Below the pieces are notes generated by a model, which saw only the letters and a list, made by a program, of their open reading frames with translations, was not told the DNA's origin and searched no databases. Below, one piece after another: positions 9,356-17,975 of a stretch of DNA of 63,538 nt; position 1 is the stretch's first letter, and every line of letters starts with the position of its first letter. Origin of the DNA: JBBDMW01 sp040878005. Its GTDB lineage: Bacteria > Chloroflexota > Dehalococcoidia > Lucifugimonadales > Lucifugimonadaceae. The DNA is taken from contig JBBDMW010000047.1 of assembly GCA_040878005.1 (NCBI GenBank), positions 1 through 63,538 on the forward strand, written 5' to 3'. A program made the translations under genes and the position numbers.

Positions 9356-10087
9356 CTAAGCCTCTCCAGATTCATCGGTCTTGGCGGCTGTGGGCCGCCG
9401 GTTGGTCGTGGGTTGATCTTCGCCGGAGTCCTCAGCAGGAGCTGCCTCAGGCGTCTCGTTTTCATCAGTGGAATTCACGGGCGCTTCAGCTTCCTCAGCC
9501 TTCTTCCTGGCAGCCGCCCGCCTCTTCGGGGCCGGCTTCGGCTGCTCTTCGGCTGGTGCTTCAGCGGCGGGCTCAGGCTTCCTTGAACGCCTGGCGGGCG
9601 CCTTTGCCGTCTCTTCACCGCTGACTGCAGCTTCGGCAGCCCTTGCCAGGAGGCGCTGCGAGCCCAGGACCTGGGCGGCGTGCGGGTGTTCAGCGCCAGA
9701 GTAGATCTTGAGACGCTTGAGCATTCGGGCGCCGAGCTTGGTCTTGGGAAGCATGCCCTTCACGGCATGCTCGATGATTCGCTCGGGGTGCCTCTCCAGG
9801 ACGATCTCGTAGGGGATCTTCTTGAGGTGTCCCGGGTACTGGCTGTGGCGAACATACACCTTTTGACGGGCCTTGTTGCCGGTGGTGCGGACCTTCGAGG
9901 CGTTGGTGACAACGACGAAGTCGCCGGATAGCAGGTGGGACACGTAGCCGGGCCTGTGCTTGCCCATGAGCATCCATGCGATCTGTGTGGCGAGTCTGCC
10001 AAGCACCTGGTCTGTGGCATCAATCACATGCCACTCTCCGATCAAGTCGGAGGCGCTCGGGTTGTAGGGCTTCAGCTTGGTGACCAT
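9356..10087 (-). CDS. rplM: 50S ribosomal protein L13 with a ~95-residue C-terminal tail
   Basis: uL13, an early-assembly large-subunit protein. The core (WHVIDATDQVLGRLATQIA, VKGMLPKTKLG) occupies roughly residues 1-150. The total length of 243 exceeds the usual ~142-150 because of a tail rich in Ala, Pro, Glu, Lys and Arg (APARRSRKPEPAAEAPAEEQ and onward), ending acidic. No domain is recognisable in the tail, which is probably disordered. It lies 70 bases after truA. Stop TAG is immediately followed by the TTG of rpsI. Confidence 0.93.
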   Translation of the reverse strand: MVTKLKPYNPSASDLIGEWHVIDATDQVLGRLATQIAWMLMGKHRPGYVSHLLSGDFVVVTNASKVRTTGNKARQKVYVRHSQYPGHLKKIPYEIVLERHPERIIEHAVKGMLPKTKLGARMLKRLKIYSGAEHPHAAQVLGSQRLLARAAEAAVSGEETAKAPARRSRKPEPAAEAPAEEQPKPAPKRRAAARKKAEEAEAPVNSTDENETPEAAPAEDSGEDQPTTNRRPTAAKTDESGEA

Positions 10088-10157
10088 TTCAAATACCTGT
10101 GGATCAGTTTACGCTGCTGGTTATTTTCGCTGCGCTCGGACGGTTCCGCAGCACAAT

Positions 10158-10946
10158 CTACAGGCTTTCCGCCTGTGCTGGTGTCTGCGGAAGACCGCAT
10201 GACCCTTCGTCGTTGTAGCCAATCTTGTTGAGGCACAGCCCGTGGGGCGCAAGCACCTTCGAGGCCGCCCCCCGGCCGCCCGTCGCCACCAGGGACTCAA
10301 ATCCATCACGATTCATGGCACCACGGCCCACGGCCACAAGTGCCGCCGCCGTGCGCCTTACCTGCTGGTGCAGGAAAGCGTTGCCGCGAAGCGTGAAAAT
10401 CAACCTGTCGCCCTTGCGCCGGACTGCCGCCGACTCCACCCGCCTGACCGTTGACGCGCCATCTGGCGTCGCCGGGCCTGCGAATGCTGCGAAGTCATGC
10501 GAGCCCACCAGCACGCGGCTGGCGTCGTCCATCGCTGCCTCGTCCAGGCGATGTCTCACGTGAACCTCTGTACGGCGGAACACTGCCGGGGCAGATGGAG
10601 CGTCGTTCATTGTGTACACGTATTCACGATAGGTTGCCTGCCGGCGGGGATCAAACGCGTCCGGCGCTCGTTGAGCGCAACGCGTCCTGATGTCTTCCGG
10701 CAGATAGCGATTCAAAGCTTTTCTTATCGTCTCCGGGTCCAGGCGCTCGTCGGCGTCAAACGCCGCCACCTGTCCCATCGCATGCACACCGGCGTCCGTA
10801 CGACTGGCCAGGTGCACCCTTTTCATTTCTCCGAAGATCGCATGCAGGGCTGCTTCAAGCTCCCCCTGCACCGTCCTCGCATTCGCCTGCAACTGCGACC
10901 CGTGAAGCGCCGTGCCTTCGTACTCGATGACCAGCCCGACACGCAT
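10158..10946 (-). CDS. truA: tRNA pseudouridine(38-40) synthase
   Basis: TruA, 262 residues, converts uridines 38-40 of the tRNA anticodon arm to pseudouridine. The catalytic aspartate is in SRTDAGVHA, and the start GLVIEYEGTALHGSQLQ plus FLHQQVRRTAAALVAVGRG near the end are family signatures. It sits 42 bases after rplQ and 70 before rplM, an arrangement common where the alpha operon runs into rplM-rpsI. Confidence 0.95.
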   Translation of the reverse strand: MRVGLVIEYEGTALHGSQLQANARTVQGELEAALHAIFGEMKRVHLASRTDAGVHAMGQVAAFDADERLDPETIRKALNRYLPEDIRTRCAQRAPDAFDPRRQATYREYVYTMNDAPSAPAVFRRTEVHVRHRLDEAAMDDASRVLVGSHDFAAFAGPATPDGASTVRRVESAAVRRKGDRLIFTLRGNAFLHQQVRRTAAALVAVGRGAMNRDGFESLVATGGRGAASKVLAPHGLCLNKIGYNDEGSCGLPQTPAQAESL

Positions 10947-10988
10947 TACGGTTTGCCTGTGTTGCCTGTGCGGCGACCACGGCCGAAA

Positions 10989-11342
10989 CTAGTCGACCAG
11001 TTCTATCAGCGCCATCTCGGCCGCATCACCCTTGCGCGGGCCAAGCTTCACCATTCTTGTGTAGCCGCCCGAACGCTCAGAGTAGCGGGGGCCGAGCTCA
11101 TCAAAAACCCTGGCCACCACCTTGTCATCCGTGATGTACGCCGCAGCCAGCCTGCGGTCATGCAGACTGCCAGCCTTGCCGAGCGACAGCATCTGCTCCG
11201 CGATCGGCCGAATCTCCCGCGCCTTGGACGCAGTGGTCGTCAAATGCCCGTGGCGCAGCAGGTCGGTCACCTGGATGCGGAACAAGGCCCTGCGGGGACC
11301 TGATGAGCGGCCGAAATTACGGCCGGCAACCTTATGCTTCAT
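10989..11342 (-). CDS. rplQ: 50S ribosomal protein L17
   Basis: bL17, 117 residues, large-subunit protein near the exit tunnel. MKHKVAGRNFGRSSGPRRAL is the family N-terminus and fixes the start at 11342, so the gene overlaps the end of rpoA by 11 bases. The frame stays open upstream inside rpoA but without similarity. Classical last gene of the alpha operon. Confidence 0.94.
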   Translation of the reverse strand: MKHKVAGRNFGRSSGPRRALFRIQVTDLLRHGHLTTTASKAREIRPIAEQMLSLGKAGSLHDRRLAAAYITDDKVVARVFDELGPRYSERSGGYTRMVKLGPRKGDAAEMALIELVD

Positions 11343-12402
11343 CGTCGCCCTCGTTGCTCTCGTCTGCCTCAAGCCCAGGCTCGGATTCAACATCGGCATC
11401 GGCCACGTCAGTGCCGCCTGATGTCGCTCCGGCCGGGAGCAGGTTCTTTTCTTCCAGCTTCTCATAAAGCTCATCGAGGGACTTCTGGCCAAAGTTGCGG
11501 ATCTTCAAAAGCTCCGGCTTCGGCATGGAAAGGACCTCGCCAACCCTGTTGATGCCGGCGCGCTTCAGACAGTTGAGCGTGCGGGCGGACAGGTCCAGCG
11601 TCTCGACAAGCGTGTTGTAGACCTCGGGCGATATGCCCAGGCCGCTGGCAGGCCCGACATCTTCAGCCGGTTCCTTGTCCAGCGTGGAGAACAGGTAAAA
11701 GCGCTCCATGAGCTGGTTGGCTGCGGACTGGATTGCCTCGAGCGGCGTGATAGAACGGTCCGTCCACACCTCAACAACCAGGCGCTCCAGGTCAGAGCGC
11801 TGACCGATGCGTGTGTTCTCAGCCCTGAAGTTCGCCTTGCGCACCGGCGTGAACACTGCATCCACCGGGAGGACACCAATTGGCAGCCCATCATCATGGC
11901 TTGCAGGCACGTAGCCAATGCCCTGCTCAACGTTAAATTCGACAGACAACCTGGCGTCCGATGAGTCGAGCGTCGCGAGGTGGTGCTCGGGGTTGACGAT
12001 CTCGAAGTCGGCTGTTGCCATTATGTCGCCGGCGCGCACCTCTCCTTCACCGTCTACCTCCAGGCGGAGGCGGCCGGGACGGTCAGCCAGCGAGCGCAGG
12101 CGGATGCCCTTCACATTCAGAAGGAACTCTCCAACCTCTTCGCGCATATGGCTGATAGTGGAGTACTCGTGCAGCACGCCGTCTATCTTGACCCACGTGA
12201 TAGCGGTGCCAGGCAGCGAGCTGAGCAGGGCGCGGCGAAGCGGGTTGCCGAGGGTGACGCCCCAGCCGCGCTCAAGCGGCTCCGCCACAAAACGGCCGTA
12301 GGCCTCGTCAGCCTCATGGATTTTGATTGAGAGGTCTGGAATTTCGGTTGCAACCGGCGGCAGCTCTTCTGCCGGCGTGATGCCATACATTCGTTCAAGC
12401 AT
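11332..12402 (-). CDS. rpoA: RNA polymerase alpha subunit
   Basis: A 356-residue alpha subunit. The N-terminal dimerisation domain (RGWGVTLGNPLRRALLSSLPG, GEFLLNVKG) nucleates polymerase assembly; the C-terminal helix-hairpin-helix domain (LDLSARTLNCLKRAGINRV, LLKIRNFGQKSLDEL) contacts promoter DNA and activators. The last ~35 residues are acidic and beyond the usual end. It lies 9 bases after rpsD and overlaps rplQ. Confidence 0.96.
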   Translation of the reverse strand: MLERMYGITPAEELPPVATEIPDLSIKIHEADEAYGRFVAEPLERGWGVTLGNPLRRALLSSLPGTAITWVKIDGVLHEYSTISHMREEVGEFLLNVKGIRLRSLADRPGRLRLEVDGEGEVRAGDIMATADFEIVNPEHHLATLDSSDARLSVEFNVEQGIGYVPASHDDGLPIGVLPVDAVFTPVRKANFRAENTRIGQRSDLERLVVEVWTDRSITPLEAIQSAANQLMERFYLFSTLDKEPAEDVGPASGLGISPEVYNTLVETLDLSARTLNCLKRAGINRVGEVLSMPKPELLKIRNFGQKSLDELYEKLEEKNLLPAGATSGGTDVADADVESEPGLEADESNEGDDEA

Positions 12403-12411
12403 CTCGGCGTG

Positions 12412-13047
12412 CTACCTCCTTGAGTAAAATTCGACGATCTGCCGGGTGTCCACGGTCGAGTCAAACTCGCCCGCTCCTGGGATTGACACCATTTCACCTG
12501 TGGCGCTGTTCGCGTCCAGTCTCAGCCACCCCGGCACCTGTTTCTTGCCAAGGCTGGCCGACACGAACTTGAACAACTCCGACTTCTTGGACTGCTCGCG
12601 CCAGGAAATCACGTCACCCGGCTTGACCAGGAACGACGGGATGTTGACCCTGCGGCCGTTCACGACGATGTGGCCGTGGTTGACCGTCTGCCGCGCCTGG
12701 GCCCGGGAGTCAGCAAAGCCGAGGCGGTACACAATGTTGTCCAGGCGGCGCTCAAGGAACTGCATGAGGAGCTCACCCGTCACGCCCTTGGCACGACCGG
12801 CACGGTCGAAGTAGTTCCGGAACTGGGTTTCAAGAACCCCATAGATGTTCCGCGCCTTCTGCTTTTCCTTCAACTGGGTGCCGTGCTCTGACAGGCGCCT
12901 GCGCCGTTGCTGGGCAGTCTTGTCGCCCGGGGGCGCCTTCCTGCGCTCGATGGCGCAGCGAGGCGTGTAGCAACGCTCTCCCTTCAAGAAGAGTTTCATG
13001 CCCTGCGCTCGGCAGAGTCGGCAAACTGGTCCGGTATACCGTGCCAT
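12412..13047 (-). CDS. rpsD: 30S ribosomal protein S4
   Basis: uS4, 211 residues, a primary 16S rRNA binder. The N-terminus keeps the four-cysteine zinc arrangement (CRLCRAQG and CYTPRC), so this is the zinc-binding form. The S4 RNA-binding domain follows (RLDNIVYRLGFADSRAQARQ). It is separated from rpsK by 127 bases, the largest gap inside the spc-alpha part, which could hold an internal control element; none is evident. Confidence 0.95.
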   Translation of the reverse strand: MARYTGPVCRLCRAQGMKLFLKGERCYTPRCAIERRKAPPGDKTAQQRRRRLSEHGTQLKEKQKARNIYGVLETQFRNYFDRAGRAKGVTGELLMQFLERRLDNIVYRLGFADSRAQARQTVNHGHIVVNGRRVNIPSFLVKPGDVISWREQSKKSELFKFVSASLGKKQVPGWLRLDANSATGEMVSIPGAGEFDSTVDTRQIVEFYSRR

Positions 13048-13174
13048 ATCTATTCCTGGCTTCTGTGAAGCTGAGTTTCCTGAGAACTTACCGCAGACGC
13101 CCTGGTCCGCTGTTCAATAAATAATTGGTCGGCCCGCAGCACAACAAATGCTGCAGGACTGGACATTGTAGTGG

Positions 13175-13561
13175 CTACACCCTGCGCTTTTTGGGCGGCC
13201 GGCAGCCGTTGTGTGGATTGGGGGTAACGTCGCGTATGCTCACGACGCGGATGCCCGCACCCTGCAGCGCCCGGATGGCGGCCTCACGGCCTGCGCCCGG
13301 CCCCTTGACCAGGACGTCCACAGTCTTGAGACCGTGGTCCATGGCGTTGCGAGCCGCTGTGTCGCCGGCCCGCTGCGCTGCGAAAGCAGTGGACTTCCTC
13401 GAGCCTTTGAAACCCATCGCGCCGGCGCTGCTCGTGGAGATCACGTTCCCCTGCGGGTCCGTCATAGTAATGAGCGTGTTGTTAAACGTGGCCGTGATAT
13501 AGGCGCGCCCCTGTGGGACGAATTTTTTCTCGCGCCTTCTTGTGCGCGGTTTTCTCGGCAT
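13175..13561 (-). CDS. rpsK: 30S ribosomal protein S11
   Basis: uS11, 128 residues, platform protein contacting mRNA near the E site. AYITATFNNTLITMTDPQGN and the end TPNPHNGCRPPKKRRV are diagnostic. ATG start at 13561. It lies 48 bases after rpsM. Confidence 0.96.
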   Translation of the reverse strand: MPRKPRTRRREKKFVPQGRAYITATFNNTLITMTDPQGNVISTSSAGAMGFKGSRKSTAFAAQRAGDTAARNAMDHGLKTVDVLVKGPGAGREAAIRALQGAGIRVVSIRDVTPNPHNGCRPPKKRRV

Positions 13562-13609
13562 CTGGCTCCCCTGCTGGTTACCTGCTTAAAGTAGCGGCGG
13601 CAATGCCGG

Positions 13610-13990
13610 CTACCTGGTGGTCTTCTTCCTGCCCGCAACGGTCGCTCGGCGGCCGCGCTTGGTGCGTGCATTCGTCTTGGTCCGCTGGCCGTGCGCCGGA
13701 AGCCCACGTCGGTGGCGGTTGCCCCGGTAGCTCTGGATATCGACCAGCCGGCGGATGTTCATCTGCGTCTCTCGGCGCAGGTCACCCTCGATCAGCATCC
13801 CGCCGCGGTCTATGGCGCTGCGGAGCCTCGCCAGGTCTTCCTCCGTGAGGTCACGGACGCGCGGATTCTCAGCCAGTCCAATCTCATTGACTATCTTCTG
13901 AGATGTGGTCCGGCCAATTCCGTAGATGGACGTGAGCGCTACTTCGAGGCGCTTGTTATCCGGGATGTTTACACCGGCGATGATCGCCAT
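13610..13990 (-). CDS. rpsM: 30S ribosomal protein S13
   Basis: uS13, 126 residues, small-subunit head protein that bridges to the large subunit and touches P-site tRNA. IAGVNIPDNKRLEVALTSIY at the start and GLPAHGQRTKTNARTKRG near the end identify it. Basic C-terminal tail intact. Ten bases after rpmJ. Confidence 0.96.
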   Translation of the reverse strand: MAIIAGVNIPDNKRLEVALTSIYGIGRTTSQKIVNEIGLAENPRVRDLTEEDLARLRSAIDRGGMLIEGDLRRETQMNIRRLVDIQSYRGNRHRRGLPAHGQRTKTNARTKRGRRATVAGRKKTTR

Positions 13991-14000
13991 CCGAACTCTC

Positions 14001-14114
14001 CTAACCCTGCCGCTGCTTGTCCTTGGGATTCTCGCAGATAACCCGCACCGTCCCGCGGCGGCGGATCACCTTGCACTTGGGACAGTGTGGCTTTACTGAT
14101 GCACGAACTTTCAT
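14001..14114 (-). CDS. rpmJ: 50S ribosomal protein L36
   Basis: bL36, 37 residues, beginning MKVRASVKPHCPKCKVI and ending KQRQG. Normally Cys11, Cys14, Cys27 and a histidine near residue 32 hold a zinc ion. Here the three cysteines are present, but residue 32 is Asp (codon GAC, in ENPKDKQRQG) rather than His; His10 next to Cys11 might compensate. ATG 14114, stop TAG 14003-14001. It sits between infA and rpsM as in most bacteria. Confidence 0.95.
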   Translation of the reverse strand: MKVRASVKPHCPKCKVIRRRGTVRVICENPKDKQRQG

Positions 14115-14150
14115 GACATGTTCTCCAGCCCGGACCGGCGGCCCATCGCC

Positions 14151-14369
14151 TTACTTGAACCTGTAGGTAATACGGCCCCTGGTCAGGTCATAGGGGGACA
14201 GTTCCACCAGGACCCGGTCGCCCGGCAGGATTCGAATGAAATTTTTCCTGATTTTGCCAGAGGCGTGCGCGAGCACCTCGTGGCCGTTTGGAAGCTCAAC
14301 GCGGAAAACAGCGTCCCGCATGGCTTCTCCGACCACACCCTCGACTTCTATTGCTTCCTTCTTGGCCAT
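14151..14369 (-). CDS. infA: translation initiation factor IF-1
   Basis: IF-1, 72 residues, an S1/OB-fold protein that occupies the ribosomal A site during initiation. Sequence landmarks are MAKKEAIEVEGVV, FRVELPNGHEVLAHASGKIR and LSPYDLTRGRITYRFK. ATG start at 14369, 20 bases after map. Confidence 0.97.
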   Translation of the reverse strand: MAKKEAIEVEGVVGEAMRDAVFRVELPNGHEVLAHASGKIRKNFIRILPGDRVLVELSPYDLTRGRITYRFK

Positions 14370-14389
14370 TGTCTTAATCGCCCTTCTTC

Positions 14390-15226
14390 TCAGGCGGCCT
14401 GGTGAGCCGTCAGGATTTCCGGGCCTTCTTCCGTGATAGCTACTGTGTGCTCAAAATGCGCGGAAAGCTCACCGTCTGCAGTCACCACCGTCCACTGGTC
14501 ACCAAGAGTCATTGTCTCCCAGCCACCCATGTTCACCATGGGCTCTATCGCCAGGACCATCCCCACTCGAAGGAGGGGCCCCTGGCCGGGCCTGCCAAAA
14601 TTGGGCACCTGCGGCGGTTCGTGAAGCTTATGCCCTATGCCGTGCCCCACGTACTCCCGCACCAGCTCATAGCCCAGGGGAAGAACGTAACTCTCGATTG
14701 CGTTGGAGATGTCTCCTATGCGGTTGCCGGCCCTGATGGCCGAAATGCCTCTCTCCAGTGATATCCGTGTGGCGTCTACAAGCGCCTGCTTTTCCGGCGT
14801 TACGGCGCCGGCGATTGCCGTCACCGCGTGATCGCTATACATGCCGTCCACGATGGCGCCACAGTCCATGGAGATCAGGTCACCGTCCTGCACGACCCGG
14901 TCACCCGGGATGCCGTGAACTATTTCTTCGTTCAACGATATGCAGACTGTGGCCGGAAACCCAAGGTAACCAAGAAATGCCGGCTTCGCCCCGTGAGATT
15001 TGATCTCCCGCTGCGCTATCCGGTCAAGCTCCCGGGTGGTTATACCCGGCTCGATTGCATCAAGCACCCGCTTCATGGCAAGCGCGACAATTCGCCCGGC
15101 TACACGCATGGATTCCAACTCCCGGGCACTCTTGATAGTTGCGCCGGGGGCTGCTGAACCGTCTGCTATGAACCTGGGCGATGGCCTGCCGCTCAAAAAA
15201 CGATCACTTTCATAAGTATAACTCAA
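14390..15226 (-). CDS. map: methionine aminopeptidase, type I
   Basis: Removes the initiator methionine from new proteins. The metal ligands are visible: two aspartates (SMDCGAIVDGMYSDHAV), a histidine (GHGIGHKLHEPPQVPNFG) and two glutamates (LAIEPMV, HFEHTVAIT). The open frame begins with TTG at 15226 and gives 278 residues, about 28 more at the N-terminus than usual before ATIKSARELESMRVAG; no ATG lies in between, so the extension may be real or the start may be another non-ATG codon. Located between adk and infA as in the classical spc operon. Confidence 0.94.
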   Translation of the reverse strand: MSYTYESDRFLSGRPSPRFIADGSAAPGATIKSARELESMRVAGRIVALAMKRVLDAIEPGITTRELDRIAQREIKSHGAKPAFLGYLGFPATVCISLNEEIVHGIPGDRVVQDGDLISMDCGAIVDGMYSDHAVTAIAGAVTPEKQALVDATRISLERGISAIRAGNRIGDISNAIESYVLPLGYELVREYVGHGIGHKLHEPPQVPNFGRPGQGPLLRVGMVLAIEPMVNMGGWETMTLGDQWTVVTADGELSAHFEHTVAITEEGPEILTAHQAA

Positions 15227-15245
15227 TCATGCGGACGCCGGGAGG

Positions 15246-15881
15246 TCAGTCGCGGGCAGCCGCCAGCAGACGCTCGTAAACCTCGTCGGGCGTGCCCTGT
15301 CCGTCTATCTCAGCAACCCGGCCATTGTCCCGGTAATAGTCCAGCACAGGAGATGTCTGCCTCTGGTAGACCTCCATCCTGTGCCTCACCGCCTCCGGGC
15401 GGTCATCTTCCCTGGTGACTACTTCGCCGCCGCAGTGGTCACACACGCCCTGCGTCCCGGGCGGCGCGTCGATCAAATTGTAGGGCCTCTGGCACTTGCT
15501 GCACGTGGCCCGGCTGGAGAGCCGCCTTACCAGCTCGTCAGGATCAACATTGAAAAAGATCACCCGGTCCAACGGAAGCCCTGCATCTTCCAGTGACCGG
15601 TCAAGCGCCTCAGCCTGCGGGACGGTCCTTGGAAAACCGTCCAGGATCATTCCCTGGGCACCCGCCAGGCGCTGCTTTATCATGCCGATGATAACGTCAT
15701 CCGGCACCAGATCGCCGCGGTCCATGTACCCCCTGGCCAGCTTGCCCAGATCTGACCCGGCAGCCACTTCCCCGCGGAGCATGTCACCCGTCGCCAGGTG
15801 CGCCACGTTAAGCGCAGCAGCCAACCGGATGGCCTGTGTACCTTTGCCCGCGCCGGGAGGACCCAGCAAAACAATACGCAT
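15246..15881 (-). CDS. adk: adenylate kinase, zinc-lid form
   Basis: A 211-residue enzyme that interconverts ATP+AMP and 2 ADP. The P-loop is GPPGAGKGTQ at residues 7-16, LDGFPRTVPQAEAL is the AMP-binding region, and the long lid carries a four-cysteine zinc knuckle (CSKCQRPYN and CDHCGG), typical of Gram-positive-type enzymes. Lies between secY and map. Confidence 0.96.
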   Translation of the reverse strand: MRIVLLGPPGAGKGTQAIRLAAALNVAHLATGDMLRGEVAAGSDLGKLARGYMDRGDLVPDDVIIGMIKQRLAGAQGMILDGFPRTVPQAEALDRSLEDAGLPLDRVIFFNVDPDELVRRLSSRATCSKCQRPYNLIDAPPGTQGVCDHCGGEVVTREDDRPEAVRHRMEVYQRQTSPVLDYYRDNGRVAEIDGQGTPDEVYERLLAAARD

Positions 15882-15901
15882 CTGACCTCAACTCCCGTTG
15901 G

Positions 15902-17272
15902 CTAACGAATGAAGCCTTCGTAGTTGCGCATCAGCAGCTGGGCTTCCAACTGGCGCATCGTATCCAATGCCACGCCAACCATGATTAGCAGGGCGGTGCT
16001 CTGGATGATGCTGGTGGCAGCCTCCAGGTTGGTGATAATTCCCGCTATGAACGGAATGATGGCCACGAACCCGAGGAATAACGCACCGCCCCAGGTGATA
16101 CGGATGATCACGCGCATCAGGTAGTCCCTGGTGGGCTGACCCGGCCTGATGCCCGGCACGAAGCCGCCGTTCTTCTGGAGGTTTTCAGCGAGGTTCTGCT
16201 GGTTGAAAACCACGAGGGTGTAGAAGAACGTGAACATGACGACCATCAAGAACACGGCGACCCAGTACAACGTGCTCGTCGGGCCGAGGCTATTCGTGAA
16301 GAAGTCCGCCATCCTGGGAATGATGCCGTCGCTCGCCGGGTCCTGGAAGTAGCTGGCAAGCGTTGCAGGCAGGATCAGTATTGAGAAGGCGAAGATCAGC
16401 GGGATCATGCCCGCCGAGTTCACACGCAACGGGATATGGGTCGCTCCCGATTGCCGGTACATCCTCCCGCCGCGGAACACACTACGCCCATATTGGACAG
16501 GTATACGGCGCTGGGCCTCTGTGAAGTACACGATCAGGTAAATAATGGCCAAACCAATGGCGACAAGCATCAGCACCTGGAACGCCTGGTCCCGCAATAG
16601 CCAAAGCTGCCCCACAACCTGCGGCAACGTCGAGACGATACCCGCGAAAATAATCAGCGATATACCGTTCCCGATTCCCTTTTCAGTGACGAGCTCGCCC
16701 ATCCAGACAAGCAACATGGTGCCTGCCGTCATGGCCAACAGGATGGTGAGGGTATTCAGGATGTTGTCAGGACCAAACCCGATTCCGGAAATTGGAGCGC
16801 CCGCGCCCGTGCTAAAGGCGCCGGCGAACAGGTTCAACTGCCCATAGCCCTGGAGAAAGGCTATGGGCACGGTCAGGTAGTGCGTGTACTGGTTGATCTT
16901 CTGACGGCCAGACTCACCTTCCTGGCCCAGAGCCTTGAGGGTCGGGATGATGGGCGTGAGGATCTGCAGAATGATGGACGCCGTGATATACGGATACACG
17001 CCCAGCGCGGCGATGCTCAGGTTACGGAGCGCACCGCCGCTGAATATGTCCAGGAAGCCGAGCAGCGGATTTGCTTCGAAAGCAGCCGCCAGGGCCTCCC
17101 GGTCCACCCCCGGCACAGGGACGTGGGCAAAGAAACGGAAAATGAACAGGATGCCCAGCGTGAAGAGAATCCGGTACCGGAGGTCCGGGATCCTCATGGC
17201 ATCGATGACAGCCTGCAGAAGAGCAGGCCGCCCCGATTCCGGGCGCTGTTGACCCTGTCCTTCCCTCATCAT
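15902..17272 (-). CDS. secY: preprotein translocase subunit SecY
   Basis: The channel subunit of the Sec translocon, 456 residues with ten predicted membrane helices. Typical segments include RILFTLGILFIFRFFAHVPV (helix 1), the plug region after it, ALGVYPYITASIILQIL (helix 2) and QTQ-like cytosolic loops such as ALGQEGESGRQKINQYTHYL. Start ATG-ATG at 17272; the first four bases overlap the end of rplO. Confidence 0.95.
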   Translation of the reverse strand: MMREGQGQQRPESGRPALLQAVIDAMRIPDLRYRILFTLGILFIFRFFAHVPVPGVDREALAAAFEANPLLGFLDIFSGGALRNLSIAALGVYPYITASIILQILTPIIPTLKALGQEGESGRQKINQYTHYLTVPIAFLQGYGQLNLFAGAFSTGAGAPISGIGFGPDNILNTLTILLAMTAGTMLLVWMGELVTEKGIGNGISLIIFAGIVSTLPQVVGQLWLLRDQAFQVLMLVAIGLAIIYLIVYFTEAQRRIPVQYGRSVFRGGRMYRQSGATHIPLRVNSAGMIPLIFAFSILILPATLASYFQDPASDGIIPRMADFFTNSLGPTSTLYWVAVFLMVVMFTFFYTLVVFNQQNLAENLQKNGGFVPGIRPGQPTRDYLMRVIIRITWGGALFLGFVAIIPFIAGIITNLEAATSIIQSTALLIMVGVALDTMRQLEAQLLMRNYEGFIR

Positions 17273-17739
17273 TGGGCGGAGTTGCCCCGAGCACGCTGCT
17301 CAATCACAGTGGCGGTGCCGCCCGCTGCCTCTATCTTCTCGCGGGCCGACTTGCTGAAGGCATGAGCGGATATCTTCAGCGCCTTCTTTACTTCGCCATC
17401 GCCCAGCACCTTCACAAGGTCCTGCTTCCGGCGGATTATGTTCCGCTCAAGCAATAGCTCAGGTGTGATCTCGGCGCCTTCGTCGAAAGCGTCAAGCCTC
17501 TCCAGGTTGACGGGTGAGTACTCCACCCTGAACGCGTTGTGGAAGCCGCGCATGTACGGGAGACGCTTGACCAGCGGAAGCTGGCCGCCTTCAAAGACTG
17601 GATGTATGGAGCCGCGCGCCTTCTGGCCCTTCATGCCGCGTCCTGAGTAGGTGCCACGGCCACTGCCGTCGCCACGTCCTACACGACGCCGATCCTTGCG
17701 TGAGCCATCCGCCGGTTTTAGTTCGTGAAGTCCTGCCAT
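17269..17739 (-). CDS. rplO: 50S ribosomal protein L15
   Basis: uL15, 156 residues. The Gly/Arg-rich N-terminal region (RRVGRGDGSGRGTYSGRGMK) and FEGGQLPLVKRLPYMRGF are diagnostic. It precedes secY with a 4-base overlap, a translational-coupling arrangement, and follows rpmD by 35 bases. Confidence 0.95.
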   Translation of the reverse strand: MAGLHELKPADGSRKDRRRVGRGDGSGRGTYSGRGMKGQKARGSIHPVFEGGQLPLVKRLPYMRGFHNAFRVEYSPVNLERLDAFDEGAEITPELLLERNIIRRKQDLVKVLGDGEVKKALKISAHAFSKSAREKIEAAGGTATVIEQRARGNSAQ

Positions 17740-17774
17740 GATTTATCGCCAAAGGACCGGGCTTAGCCCGGACC

Positions 17775-17957
17775 TTACTTGCCTTCCTCTACTGTCACCA
17801 GGTGGGTGACCTTGCCAACCATGCCTCTAATGGCAGGGTTGTCCGGCTGAACCACCTCGTGCCGTATACGTCTCAGGCCCAACGCCTTGAGAGTGGCCCG
17901 CTGGGCGGGTTTGGAGCCGATCGAACTCCTGATCTGCGTGATACGAAGATTTGCCAT
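17775..17957 (-). CDS. rpmD: 50S ribosomal protein L30
   Basis: uL30, 60 residues; LRITQIRSSIGSKPAQRATL and RIRHEVVQPDNPAIRGMVGK are typical. Between rpsE (18 bases) and rplO (35 bases). Confidence 0.95.
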   Translation of the reverse strand: MANLRITQIRSSIGSKPAQRATLKALGLRRIRHEVVQPDNPAIRGMVGKVTHLVTVEEGK

Positions 17958-17975
17958 GTTCTGTTTTAGCTCCGT

